NCBI GenBank assembly: GCA_029204225.1
Contig: CM055106.1
Span: 50,475,325-50,539,324, forward strand
Source of the DNA: Diphasiastrum complanatum
Taxonomy: Eukaryota; Streptophyta; Lycopodiopsida; Lycopodiales; Lycopodiaceae
Direction of reading: 5' to 3'
Length of the DNA stretch: 64,000 nucleotides
A program made the translations under genes and the position numbers. Below are positions 47,046 through 57,865 of this stretch, piece by piece. The notes below the pieces were generated by a model. That model did no database searches. It was not told the origin of the DNA and saw nothing but the letters and a program-made list of their open reading frames with translations. Position 1 is the stretch's first letter, and each line of letters starts with the position of its first letter.

Positions 47046-47580
47046 TGTTAGAATCGAAGAGATTCTCTAATCGGAGTAGACTAATCTTATTAGTACTCAC
47101 ACAAAACATCAACTACAAGCTGAAGAAGAAGAGAGACTGCAAGAAGCTATGCTTCATAAGCTGGAAATTGAGATAACAATGGAGGTGGGCGCCCACCTAC
47201 TCTTATAGAGGCTGTACAGGATGGCCCCTCCACCAGATCTGAATACCTGGGTGCCCCATACTAGGATTGGCGACTGTAATCCTCTAAATTAAAGCCACAT
47301 ACTCTATTTTTGTAGAGTATATACTGATGGAATATTGTTTCCATTTGAATCCTCGAGAACTGGATCCCTCAACCACACTGGTATGTTTGGAATCTACAGA
47401 CTCAGAATCCTCAACGCAAGCTGGCGTATACTTGGATCCTTCATCCTCAACGAAAGCTGTCGTATACTTGGATGAATCTTCCCCAGGCCTAGGAACTGGT
47501 TCAGAAGCCTGTACTTCTCTGTTATGGACTATCTTCTAGATTATGGAGAAATAATAATCACTCATACATTTCCCCCTCAA
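47046..47580 (-). mobile_element. 5' LTR of the minus-strand copia, outer edge approximate
   Basis: The LTR begins TGTTAGAATC next to the primer site. Inside, CCTCAACGAAAGCTGTCGTATACTTGGAT-type words are duplicated near 47410 and 47448. The outer edge is not certain; the sequence changes character near 47580. Confidence 0.5.
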
Positions 47581-47997
47581 GGAAGTTAGAAGTCGATTTT
47601 GAGTAGATTCAAATTTGAATGTTGGGTACTTTGAATCTAGACCCAAAAATAGTAGGGTTAGCATTTTGGTGAGAAAGCCAAGTGGCCAAATAGGGTTTGG
47701 ACCTGTTATAAAAGGATGTAACTTGTGGAGAGACATATATTCTCTCTTCTGTCTCTCATTTCATGCTTATACATGGTTCTCTTGGGTTCTACTATCTATT
47801 GGTGCACTATACTTGTGATTGCATGCAATTCTATGTGTAGAATGATCTATATTTGTTATTTTTGGATCCACACGTGTGAAATACAGTAGCTTGCTGGTTT
47901 TGTATGGACAAAAACAGTACTTTATCTTTTTATTCATGCTTGATCAAGTTCTATTAGAGTTTGCATCTCGGCCAAAAGGGCTCTACACATTATCAAG
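47581..47997 (+). other. LTR-like sequence with TATA box
   Basis: A TTATAAAAGG word at about 47706 followed by plain leader text suggests an LTR promoter for the plus-strand copia gag scrap to its right. Edges and primer site were not found. Confidence 0.35.
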
Positions 47998-48195
47998 ATG
48001 AATGTTACCAACAAGGAAGTTGGTAAGTGTACTTCATCTAAGGATGCTTGGGATTCATTGAAGAAGATTTATGAATCCAAGTCTACTTCTAGAGTGTTGA
48101 CTCTAATAAGGCAAATATTTTCTTGTTTGCAAAAGAATGAAGAAAGTCCAAGTACTTTTGTTTTGAGGATGAAAGCATTGAATGATGAATTGGCT
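47998..48195 (+). pseudogene. copia gag fragment
   Basis: The frame reads SSKDAWDSLKKIYESKSTSR, then LIRQIFSCLQKNEESPSTFV and LRMKALNDELA, the middle of a copia gag. From about 48200 it changes into minus-strand gypsy sequence, so the longer open frame to 48264 is a chimera made by the junction. Confidence 0.75.
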
Positions 48196-48199
48196 CTAT

Positions 48200-49620
48200 C
48201 CTTGGCCAATCTAATGCTTTCCTTAGCCACCTGCAACATTTCCTGCATATCGTGCAAGAAATGAGTGGCAGCTTTTACCTTGAGACCTTTGAGTCCAATA
48301 GAGATAGGGGAACGAGGCTAAGAAGCCATACAAAAGCATAAAAGGATTAAATCTAGTGGCAAGATGCTTTATACTATTGTATGCGAAGTCAACCATTGGG
48401 AGATACTTTTCCAATTTGATTGTCGCCTGGAAACATATGCACGAATTATATATTCCATAGGTTGGTTGACACGTTCGGTTTGCCCATCGGATTCTAGGTG
48501 ATTTGAAGACGAGAGACCCAGAGTGGTTCTAGTCTTTCAAAGACCACTTGCTAGAACTTGTCGGTGAACTTAGAATCTCGCTCGGTAACAATATCATTCA
48601 ACAATCCATACAACCTGAACAATTTTTTCTACGAAAACTTGCGCAAGTTCAGAAGCCTTGACAGTAAACTTTGTTGGAATAAATGGAGGCATTTTGGTTA
48701 GCCTATCAACCACTACCCAAATGGCATCATGACCCTTCCCAAATTTGGGAAGTCCGATCACAAAATAAATGGAAATACTTTTTCATTTCTTGCTGGGCAT
48801 TTCTAATGGATGTAATAGACTAGTTGCTTTGAGTCTTTCAACTTTATTAACTTGGCATTGTTCACACTTTTGAACGTATGCCTCCACATGACCTTTTATT
48901 TTCAATGAAATTCTCTTATAATAAGGTCAAGTGTTCTTTGTATATCATGATGTCCCGCACTGGGACTGTTGCGACATTCATGCAAAATATGGACCCTAAT
49001 GTCCATAGTATTTGGCACACACACTTTTCCTCTATGAGAAAGTAAACCATTCCTAATGGAATAATCAAAAAGTATCTTCTCTCTCCATGAGAATTCTTGG
49101 AATCTTGCTTTCCAAGATTATCTTTTAAACTAGAGCTTCCTGCTAGGACTTCTTGCCAAATTTGACTGAAAAACTCATCGGGTAGAGAAAGATACAATGT
49201 GGATTGGAATTCAGCAAAGCATAACTGATTAACCTCTCCAATCCGGCTCAAAGCATCAATGACACAGTTCGATGTACCACGACGGTACTTAATCGAACTC
49301 CTGAATGAGTTCCGACCAACAGGTGTTATGGCCCCTAAGATCCATGACATTACAGTTATACTTAAGGGATTCATGATCTGTCATCACCATAAATTTAGAT
49401 CGGTACAAATAATGTCTCCAGATCCTTCTCATAAGTAAAATATCTACTTTGAGCTAGGTCCAACTTCTTGCTTTCGAAAGCCATAGGTCTACCATCCTGG
49501 TAAAGGATTGCTCCCACCACATAGTCACTAGCATTCGTTTCCACCAGGATAGGTTTGCTAGGGTCCACTATGTGTAAAATAGGGGCTGTAGACACTAATA
49601 ACTTCAAAGCACTTCTTGAC
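48200..49620 (-). pseudogene. Ty3/gypsy RNase H and integrase remnant
   Basis: Minus strand, right to left: RNase H start (LVETNASDYVVGAILYQDGR, 49607-49395), its end (IKYRRGTSNCVIDALSRIGE, about 49290), the integrase zinc region near 48880 (CEQCQ.NK-like), core text (HDAIWVVVDRLTKM-like near 48690, then SDGQTERVNQPME-like near 48460), and the C-terminal WEKYLPMVDFAYNS-type end at 48414-48223. Many stops and shifts occur. The copy ends abruptly at the junction with the copia gag scrap. Confidence 0.8.
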
Positions 49621-50520
49621 CAAGGTGGAAGCCCTAGGGGCTGTCACTTGGCTCAAGGAACTCAAACTAAAATTCAATTTTACTAAGCCCCATCTCCTCT
49701 CCACTCTCACCTATGTACCCTCTCCTCCAAAGAGGTGCACTCTCTCTTGGAGTTGTAGGTACACAAAGATGGTACGGCCGTTCTTGATAGGGTACCAGAA
49801 AAAATTGATGCCATGAAACTTTCTTCAAAACTTGGTTTAACTTTCTTTTAAATTAAGGTTTCAAGCTTAGGTGGCTTTACTTTTTTTTTTGTTTCAAAGC
49901 TTGTTGGCTCAAGTTTTTGAAAGATAAGCTTTTAGACTTAACTTAAAATAGTTTAGCTTAACAATTTCATGGGGAGGTGGGCCAGGGAGGCGCACTCCCT
50001 CCCCCCTCACCCATCACATCACTCTACGAGGGTACAAGGGTGGGGAAGTTACTCATCCCCCCACCCCTTCAGCGTAGCAGGCCAACGCAAGCAAACCTGC
50101 TCGACTGTGCAGGCAGGCACGCAGGTATGGCCTGTCACCCGCGCAGGCTGACCTACGGATTAGTGCCTGCCACAAACATTTTTTTTTTGAAACTTAATCA
50201 TTCAAAATATTAGGAGGGGGGTTGCAAAAGTCTAAGCTTATCTTTTCTCTAAAACCATATTTTGAAGGAGAACCAAATAAACCTTATACTTCCCAAGGTT
50301 GAAGGAGAAGGTTTAAAAGAAAAAACCTTTGCCAGCATAACAAATTAAAAAAAAATTGCCTCTACAAACTTATTTTTCTAGCAAACCTTACTCAGCATGT
50401 TTCAAGGATTAACCTTGAAATAGAGGCTAAAGGTAAGCCGAATTCAACCACATTCCTAAGAGGATCTAATAAAGAGAAAGAGCAAGAAAAACAAATATGT
50501 GCACCTAGACAAAGGAACCA
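49621..50520. other. unassigned internal part of the minus-strand gypsy
   Basis: The sequence lies between RNase H and the primer-like site, so gag and most of pol are missing or unrecognisable. A GC-rich patch with GCAGGC words lies at 50060-50155. No gene was identified. Confidence 0.4.
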
Positions 50521-50537
50521 GTTGCTCTAATGCCAAT
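50521..50537 (-). other. degenerate primer-binding site
   Basis: The minus strand reads TTGGCATTAGAGCAAC, a decayed form of the TGGTATCAGAGC site. An LTR-like edge, TGTTACAACTCCC, follows at 50538 on the plus strand. Confidence 0.5.
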
Positions 50538-51000
50538 TGTTACAACTCCCATGATCTCCGATAGCTTTGAAGGTTGACGTACACCCCATACAAGTGACGA
50601 CGCACCGTATCCCCCTATCCGTAGGATCACTACTGACCCACCCGCATGCACTGGAGTTACCGACACCGTCATGCCTGGTCAAGCCTCCAACGATAACTGG
50701 CATCCCATACCTCCAGCCATCGCTATCAACTCTCCTAGCACACATCTCCTGGCCTAGAGATACATTCTTGTTACTGCACGGGCTTTCCATCCACCAATTC
50801 CTGGGCAGACTGAATGAATGGTAAAGAGATACCCCACCTCTGTATATACATATTACAAGTGGGTCCCAATCAAGCACGGTCCCATCGACGCCATGTGACC
50901 ACGACGCGTGGCACCCAAACATATCTATAACCACAGACCTGCTTCTTGCCCCTCGCAAGGCCATCACTTAAGGGCGTACCATTATGGTACATAACATTGA
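50538..51000 (-). mobile_element. 5' LTR of the minus-strand gypsy, outer edge approximate
   Basis: The inner edge is TGTTACAACTCCC at 50538. The GC-rich body shows no coding potential. The outer edge was not located; it may be anywhere between about 50990 and 51080. Confidence 0.4.
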
Positions 51001-51744
51001 TCCTAGAGCCATGCATTCCTTATCACTTTCTATGCAACAAAGGTTGGGTGGAGACAAGGCAACTAGCTCCTTTAGGGTTTGAGCAATCATGCTATGTACT
51101 TGGTTGTGAATCAATAAAGGAGATTTTGGTTATCAATTGTGCAATAATTTGTATGTTTTCAGATAGTGGTTCTGATAGAAGCATTGACGACTTACATGAA
51201 TCTTGATAAAATTTCATAGGTATGTTGCGCCTGTGTCATGGTGGGGGAAGTATGGGATTGTTCCCAAATTGTAGACGCTTGCCATCTGGATCCTCTTCTC
51301 ACAGGACTACATAATAGTTGTGTAAGAGAAGAGTGTGTTTTCTTTGATTCACATGCAGACAAGAAACCGTACAACTAGTCTGTGCTAGACTTGAATGGAC
51401 TTCTCTGCAAATTTTTTCACAAGTGCCATGAAAGTCCCTACATAGGGCATATTTGGGTGTGAATTGACAGTGTGAATTGAGTAAGAGGCACTAGCTCTGA
51501 GCTATGACTTCTATGAGATGTAGGGAAGTGTATTTAGCGTTGCATTCCTTGTTAGGTGGACAAGGCAAACCCAATAAACCATTGGGATTTTCCTATGCTT
51601 ATTAGAAGTACTCATGGAAGATGGCAGAGTGTCTCTATATGGATTCATTTATTTGACTTCCAGGGACCCATTGGTAGTAGCGGATGGATTGACCAAAGTG
51701 GCCCAGTTCAATACAATTAGAAAATAAAGTTTGACACACTGGAG

Positions 51745-51958
51745 CTTAGTTGCCTGTTCCGGAACGGAATGCGTTCTGGAACGCGTTCCGTTCTGGAACG
51801 ATGTCCTAAAAAAAAAAATATGTTTTTTTACAAAGGATTTAATTCATATAAAATACAGCTAATTAACTAAAAAACACAAATATCGTTCCGACCAGGAACG
51901 TTCCGGAACGTACGGAACGGAACATTCCAACCCATTTTGGTTGGAACGGGCTTCTAAG
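51745..51958. mobile_element. hAT-type MITE with 8-bp target duplication
   Basis: The 214-bp element begins CTTAGTTGCCTGTTCC and ends GGAACGGGCTTCTAAG, inverted ends matching at 13 of 16 positions. It is flanked on both sides by CACTGGAG (51737-51744 and 51959-51966). An 8-bp target duplication is typical of the hAT superfamily. Both halves are full of GGAACG and CGTTCC words, likely transposase-binding repeats; the middle is AT-rich. It codes nothing and sits about 140 bp before the second MinC-like exon. Confidence 0.9.
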
Positions 51959-52099
51959 CACTGGAGATATTTTGGAGAAAATTGTGAGGGTTACAAGATG
52001 TTGGTACATATGCAAGTTCCCATTTGTTTCCAAAGAAGCCATGGAGAAGTACTTCAAATAAACATCAATCACACAGTGCATGAATTTTGTGTTGCTCAG

Positions 52100-52335
52100 G
52101 TTTTGGGAGATGTGAATCTTGGTGGTGCTGTTGTTGCTGATAATGATGTTGTCATACTGGGACAACTTCTTGGAAAGGCTCACGCAGGAAGAGAAGGAAA
52201 TCGAAATTCCACTATTCTGGCTTTGAAGATAAAACCTTGTGGACTTCTTATCATACACAATATAGAACTGGTACCAGAAGTCAGTGCTCAATCTGGCCCA
52301 GAGATCGCATCTCTGGGGACTGATGGAACAATCAG
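52100..52335 (+). CDS. minC: MinC-like septum-site protein, exon B (core of beta-helix domain)
   Basis: The exon starts after TTGCTCAG and ends at ATCAG|GTAAGA (phase 2). It reads VLGDVNLGGAVVADNDVVIL, GQLLGKAHAGREGNRNSTI and LALKIKPCGLLIIHNIELVP. These are the hallmark GDVN.GA...A.gdi.v.G.L.G.AHAG turns of the MinC C-terminal domain, which dimerises and binds MinD. The Gly positions that shape the triangular beta helix are kept. Joined to exon A in phase 0, the domain is continuous. There are no stops or shifts, in contrast to all surrounding elements, so this is probably under selection. Confidence 0.8.
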
Positions 52336-52739
52336 GTAAGATTTCTCTTTATCGTGTTATTTGCAGTATGTTAGTATAGTCTCCTTTTGATCGAGGTTGC
52401 ACCAATTGTTACCCCTCAACTGAGCATTTTCTCCAAAGTTTCTTTTTGTATTTAGCAATTCATAGCATGCAACATTTTTTAACCCATTCTGCTTCTAATG
52501 CAATTCTTGTGAGCCAAATCTCATCAAAAGATAACCCATTATAACTCATGCACCAAATGCCATATCTGCATTTTGGATCAGGTCGGTGAATGATTCCTCA
52601 TCTGCATTTCTGAATTATATATATTTCACAAATATATCTTTTGAGCCTTATAATACATAGCACTTCTTCTGATCAGAATGTTCATATAGACAAGCACATG
52701 TCTCAATCTGATGGCTTGTTTTCTGAATGCTGAGAATAG

Positions 52740-52908
52740 GAGAAAAGTTTTACAGACCCCAGGGATCGAGGACTTCAGCAAAGGGGATATGCGTAGGAGC
52801 AAATATGCAATCCAACCAGCCAAAACTGCTCTTTTAACTGGAGCCTATATTAGCATTGTTGGAACTGCTGTTCTTTTGTTCCCACAATCTATCTTTGGTA
52901 ACATCTAA
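52740..52908 (+). CDS. probable exon C of the same gene, with one membrane segment
   Basis: After an acceptor, GAGAATAG, the frame continues in the right phase from exon B: RRKVLQTPGIEDFSKGDMRR, then QPAKTALLTGAYISIVGTAV, ending LLFPQSIFGNI and a TAA at 52906-52908. The hydrophobic stretch could cross a membrane once. I know no such tail on bacterial MinC. A possible donor, TTTG|GTAACA, at 52898 means the protein might continue beyond the window's visible exons. It could instead be an exon of a neighbouring gene; the matching phase supports one gene but does not prove it. Confidence 0.5.
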
Positions 52909-53053
52909 ACTCCAAAGTGCCCAACTGGGTTATCTTTGACAATGGGATCCTCAGGTTGACCTTCTGAAAGTATGTAGTATTGCTATAACTATTATCAAGT
53001 ATATGCAAGTTTTGAAAGAATGTGAATATTTTTAGAAAAACTAAAATAGGCTT

Positions 53054-53110
<57 letters not shown>

Positions 53111-54080
53111 ACAAATCAAAGCTCCTCTTGACAAGTCAAGACCAAAACCTTTTAAAACCCTTTATTCATAAACCAACAAGGAAAGAAATAGCTGAAAAGC
53201 ATACAGTACTAATAAAGCACCGTAAAGCAAGACATATTTCAAGACATCCAGTTGGTACCTGCCACCATCCCACCACACAAAACCGCGCAAGTTAGCACAG
53301 TGAGGAAGACAGGTGTCAACGCTGAATGTCAGTTGTTATCCATGTACAAAATACGTTTAACTTAACTAATCAGCTTGCAATGTAAATAAAATTTTATAGT
53401 CCGATCTTCCCTTACTGAAAAGTTGATTATAGCGATAGGCCAAACCATATCGATATTGTATCAGGACGAATGCCATGCTGATCAGTTTGATGGTTTTGGT
53501 CCTTATCTTTAAAATATAAATGCAACATTATGCATTAGACAGTAAGCTGTATAAGAAATGTAGCGAATTGCAAACAAATAAGTAGCTTGGACCGGTACAT
53601 GAAGTTTGGGACAAATCCATGCCATACCAACATTCGTATCTGTAAACAGATAATGTACGGTTCACGTAACTTGTTGAGCAAATCCATGCTATACAAGAGT
53701 CTGCAATCTATTTTACCATTTTATTTTTAAAAAAAACCATGATCGTGACTTAGAAAGCAGAAAAAACCACAATGTCCGTATGTGAAAAGACCTTTGTACA
53801 AATCCATGATGCTAAACTGTGAGAGACAGAGATAGTAGCAACAATCATCAGCAATCGTATCTTTGTAGAGAGCTCTTCATGGTCAAAGATAAAGAACAAT
53901 ATGTGGCTTTTTGTTAGATAGTATCTAATACCAAACTTTTGGCATTCCATCGCTAGAAAGCAACGATAGTTTTGTGTATATGAAACATATTATAACCAAA
54001 TCATACTGTGGAAGTATCGGAGTACCATTCATATTCAGAAGTGTAACTATCCATAGCATATGCTACAAAAAGTATGCCAT
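52909..54080. other. AT-rich flank with one microsatellite
   Basis: Apart from the GA microsatellite at 53056-53107 there is no gene or structured repeat that I can support. Confidence 0.45.
53056..53107 (+). repeat. GA microsatellite
   Basis: About 26 uninterrupted GA units. The reading frames across it are artefacts. Confidence 0.95.
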
Positions 54081-54089
54081 AATGCTATT

Positions 54090-54485
54090 AGTTCTGGCAG
54101 CGATGGACTCCTCAATGGTATCTGGCAGCGATGGAGTGCCTACTGGTATTCTGGCAGTGATGGATTGCTCTATGATAACTGAGCAGCGATAATGCATGAT
54201 CATGATAGTGTCTGGGTATTGCTACACCAGATCCCTGCAGCGATGGATAGCTAACATGTATTGCTACATCATGCGTTCAATCATTCAACACTAAATGATA
54301 GTGATGCCCTACTAAATGATGGCGATGGGATTTTATTTAACACTTAATGATAGCGATTTCACTTCCTATCAACAATTCTGGCCAGCGATGGTAGTAGCGC
54401 TGGATAGCAGTTATGCTAGCAGCGATGGATAGCATACTTTATTCATCCGTAAATCTAACAAAATTGCTTATGCTAGCAGCGATGC
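54090..54485. repeat. cluster of AGCGATGG-type words
   Basis: About twelve variants of GCAGCGATGGAT are scattered through some 400 bases (for example near 54095, 54122, 54150, 54232, 54317, 54381, 54419 and 54474), mixed with AAATGATAG words. Spacing is irregular, so it is not a simple satellite. Confidence 0.7.
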
Positions 54486-54903
54486 ATAATATCAATACTA
54501 ATGCTTGTCATTTCTTTGATAGTAGTAGATCCACAACAAGAATAGGTAGGTTAAAAAACGACTTACTGATGCGATTGTAGGTTTGTCTCCACTCGTTGGA
54601 ATGTAGGCACGGGTGATCCACAGCCTGTTCTGCCAAAAGGAGAAGGAGAGAAGAGAAGAGAGAAAGAGTGTGGGAGAGAAAAGAAGAATCGTGCCACCTT
54701 CATATAGGTGAGTTCCATCTGAACGAGTGTAGGAGAAGCAACCGATTGTGGCCGTAGGATGGAATGCAAGCGATCTTGACCGTAGAGGTAGTAATAAATG
54801 TACATGGAGGTTTTAGAAAAATTTCCCACCAAAATCCATAAAGGGCCATATGGCTTGTAAGGCAATGAAACCAAATGGAGTAAAATAGCATTGGGTATCA
54901 TTC

Positions 54904-54905
<2 letters not shown>

Positions 54906-54992
<87 letters not shown>
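54906..54992 (+). repeat. long GA microsatellite at a transposon break
   Basis: About 43 GA units. It forms the exact point at which the minus-strand copia reading ends, so it marks a breakpoint. Confidence 0.95.
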
Positions 54993-54995
<3 letters not shown>

Positions 54996-56560
54996 TTTTA
55001 ATGTCTTTTCCATGCCAAAAGGCATATAAGATTAATGTGTCTTCTACCATATTAAATGTCTTCAGCTTCTTCAAACTTGCAAAGCTGAGATGCCCAAACC
55101 TTGCGTGCCACAATTCAGCCAACTCCAAGGATTGTGATGTAGAAGCAACAAGACATGTAGAGGGAATTCGTCGCTCATAGGTATCCATAATGAATAAGCC
55201 AGCATGCATTGTTTCCGAAACAATAATCAAGAGAGATCTTTTAGGATCCTTGACAAGATACTTATCTTCTTTGAACTCAACAACTAGTCCTTGCTTCAAC
55301 ATAGTTGAAACCGAAAGAAGATTCTTCTTGATTCCCGGAACATAAAGCACATTCTTAATGTACTTTTCTTAACCATTAGGCAGAATGATGGCTACAATTC
55401 CAATTCCACGAATAGAATAAGATGCATTATCCGCACATTGTATCTTGCTTCCATTTTGCACTTTCACTAATTTAGTGAATGCTTCTTTGCGAGAAGTCAT
55501 ATGACGAGTAGCACCACTATCAATCACCCATTCAATGGGCTAAAAATCAGCAACTTGCAAAAAAGAACCTGAATTCCTCATAGATGTAGAAGTACTAGTA
55601 GAAGCAATATTAGACACAAAAGCATAGTCTTGGTTGAAGAGATCACCACTAGCTTCAACCTCTTGCTCCAAAGTAGCAAGTGAAGCACTAGTATCAATTC
55701 CTTTACTCTCCTCTTCCGCAAGCTTCTTCTGACAATCCTTGATGAAGTGCCCATACCTTTTGCAATAATGGCACTTCCCTTTCTTCTTTTGAGTGTTGAC
55801 ATTTTGACCTCCAACGGGCTTTTGCTCATCCTTGAAAGGAGGCTTCCCCTTTCCTTTTGACTTGCCTTTGCCCTTGCCTGTCATGAAGAAAGCTTGATCT
55901 TGTTGAGTGTCACCCGCAAAGTTTTGCCTCGTTTGCTCCTCTTGAAGAAGCAGCCTAACAAGTTCATCAAAGGAGAGTTGCTGTCCCCTAAGAGAGATAC
56001 TCAAAGATGAAACAAATGGAAGATAAGATGAAGGTAATGAGTTGAGAGTAATGGAAACAAATTGAGCATCCTCAATTATCTCGTCAATATTGAGAAGCTC
56101 CTCACGAAGATCCTTGATCTTCGTCAAGTGATTGGTCACTTGATCCCCTTCTTGCATCTTCAACAAAGAAAGCTGATTTAAGATACACCACTCTTGCTGG
56201 ATTTTTGGCTCTATACATAGTATAAAGTGTATCCCACGCACTTTTAGATGTCTTACAAGACCTAATATGAGGTAAGATAGATCTTTTCACAGCAAGAGCA
56301 ACCATAGAATGTGCTTGTGCATCCCTTCTATCGCACTTCTTTTGTTCTTCCGAAGATGTAGAAGATGATGTTGATGATGACAATCCACGAGGTGTAGGAG
56401 GTGCCAAAGACGGAGGCCTTTCCTCATCACCATTGACCAAATCCCACAACCCTTTCGCTATGAGAAGATTCTTCATCATGTAACTCCACAAGGAGTAGTT
56501 TGTGCCATCCAACCGATCTTCACTAAACAAAGAACCGATAGCTTCCGATTCTTTAGCCAT
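54993..56560 (-). pseudogene. copia gag, protease and pre-integrase, truncated
   Basis: On the minus strand the gag starts at about 56560 (MAKESEAIGSLFSEDRLDGT) with NYSLWSYMMKNLLIAKGLWD. It shifts frame near 56175 and goes on with VTNHLTKIKDLREELLNI, a Lys/Gly-rich linker and a zinc knuckle, CHYCKRYGHFIKDC. The protease reads WVIDSGATRHMTS (about 55525), followed by LYVPGIKKNLLSVSTMLKQG and the pre-integrase LWHARFGHLSFASLKKL (about 55105). Two in-frame stops (TAG at ~55542, TAA at ~55372) stand where Gln is expected. Reading ends at the GA microsatellite, so integrase, RT, RNase H and the 3' LTR are gone. Confidence 0.88.
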
Positions 56561-57207
56561 TACCTCCAACAAAATTTCAGCTTGAGTAGATAGGAAAGAG
56601 AGCCTTTCCACAACCAAATCTACTCAAAAATTTGCAGTTGAGTGCCCAAAAGATAATGGATAGATGGTTGTCTTTCTGCACAAAAAAACCAGCTTCTTGA
56701 AAATTAGGTTAGCTTCGATTGAAGCCTACACCGAAACCCAATTAGGAAGCCAAATAGTGTGATCAACACACACTCCAATAGGGCTGTTGAAAGCGCCCTA
56801 CTACTTGCTGAGAATTTGCAAAACTCCAGCCACAAGTTGACCTAACCCTGAATAGGGTTTGCTGAATTTTGGGCGCCCTCCTACACAAATGCAAACCTGA
56901 AAACAAAAACAACAAGATAAGGAGACACAACCAAAAATCAGTAGCAGATTTTTGGGCGCCCTCCTCCAAACAAAACTTGCTGAAAACTGGTTGCATAAAA
57001 ATCAGATTTGAGATACTGATTTTTGGGTGCCAAAAATTGCTCCTCCAAGATCTCTGATGGCCGCTCTCCTTCAACCTGAAAAGAGACAAAAAAGCTGATC
57101 CAAACTCCACTTGAAAAGATCAGCAAGATGCTGAAATTTCACAACAAAAAGCAGAGAAGCTCCTCTTCTGGTAGGGCGCCAACAAACAAGCTTGCTGCAG
57201 ATCCGGT
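56561..57207 (-). other. leader of the minus-strand copia
   Basis: This non-coding stretch between gag start and primer site has repeated words such as TTTTGGGCGCCC and CTCCTCCAA. No separate gene is seen. Confidence 0.6.
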
Positions 57208-57220
57208 AGCTCTGATACCA
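57208..57220 (-). other. primer-binding site of the minus-strand copia
   Basis: The minus strand reads TGGTATCAGAGCT directly after the LTR edge. Confidence 0.85.
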
Positions 57221-57668
57221 TGTAAGAAAGCAAGAGTCAAGTCACCAAGATCTAGTTATCAATCAATCTCCACAGAAAACAAGAGAGAAGAGGCTGGGCG
57301 CCCAACTCTAAGAGAGAGAGAGAAAACAACAACAAGAGCAATGGAGAGCAATGCTTAGCCAATCTGTCTAAAATGGAATACACAATGAGCATCTAATTAC
57401 TCTACCTGGATGTGGCCACATGCCACCAAACCCTAAGGTTAACCACTTACTAAATGTAGGGCACCCCCAAAAGTCAAGATAGGGCCCCTAAACAAAATTA
57501 GACCCCTAAGGACCCACGAGTCAGTACATGACCAAAATTGGGTCCAACTGAACTTAAGACAAACTTAAGATGGCCTAAATAACTAAATACCCATGGTTAC
57601 ACAAATCTCGACCTTTTGGGTCAAAGTAACCTATGGATTAACTTTAGCATAGTCATTCATTTCTTACA
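57221..57668 (-). mobile_element. 5' LTR of the minus-strand copia
   Basis: The LTR starts TGTAAGAAAG at 57221 and ends ATTTCTTACA at 57668, a perfect 9-bp inverted edge (TGTAAGAAA/TTTCTTACA). Length is 448 bp. With the 3' half of the element lost, no target duplication can be checked. Confidence 0.85.
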
Positions 57669-57865
57669 GATGGCATGTATATTTGTCTGAATGTGGCCAG
57701 CAGGATAAGCCATTATAATTGGCTAGCTCATATGTCTCTCCAAACTACAACATAAGTGCTCACCATATGGAGTACTAAGTAGTAGGTCCCAAATTGTCCG
57801 CGGAAGTCCTGGTAACTCCAAGCATATCACTGTCAAGGGCACGAACATGAAGCTAATCCGTGCTG

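Larger units (their letters stand above)
42286..52099 (+). other. intron of about 9.8 kb in the MinC-like gene, filled with transposons
   Basis: The donor GTAAGT (42286) and acceptor TTGCTCAG (ending 52099) are both phase 0, and joining them continues the MinC domain without a gap. The interval holds at least six transposon pieces on both strands. Parts without an assigned element are 42286-43540 (with a second priming-site-like word, TGGTATCACAGCC, at 42860), 45240-45616, 49620-50520 and about 51080-51736. Near 51667-51690 a short copia-like RNase H end (DPLVVADGLTKVAQ) is readable. Confidence 0.6.

Noticed and set aside
47998..48264. Single 88-codon gene
   Set aside because: The left part is copia gag and the right part is antisense gypsy; the frame crosses an element junction.
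51941..52099. Extending MinC-like exon B leftwards through the open frame
   Set aside because: The frame is open by chance. It includes sequence at the MITE target site, and TTGCTCAG followed by the conserved GDVN text fits a splice acceptor.
54898..55025. Ser-Leu repeat protein
   Set aside because: It is only the translation of the GA microsatellite joined to copia sequence.
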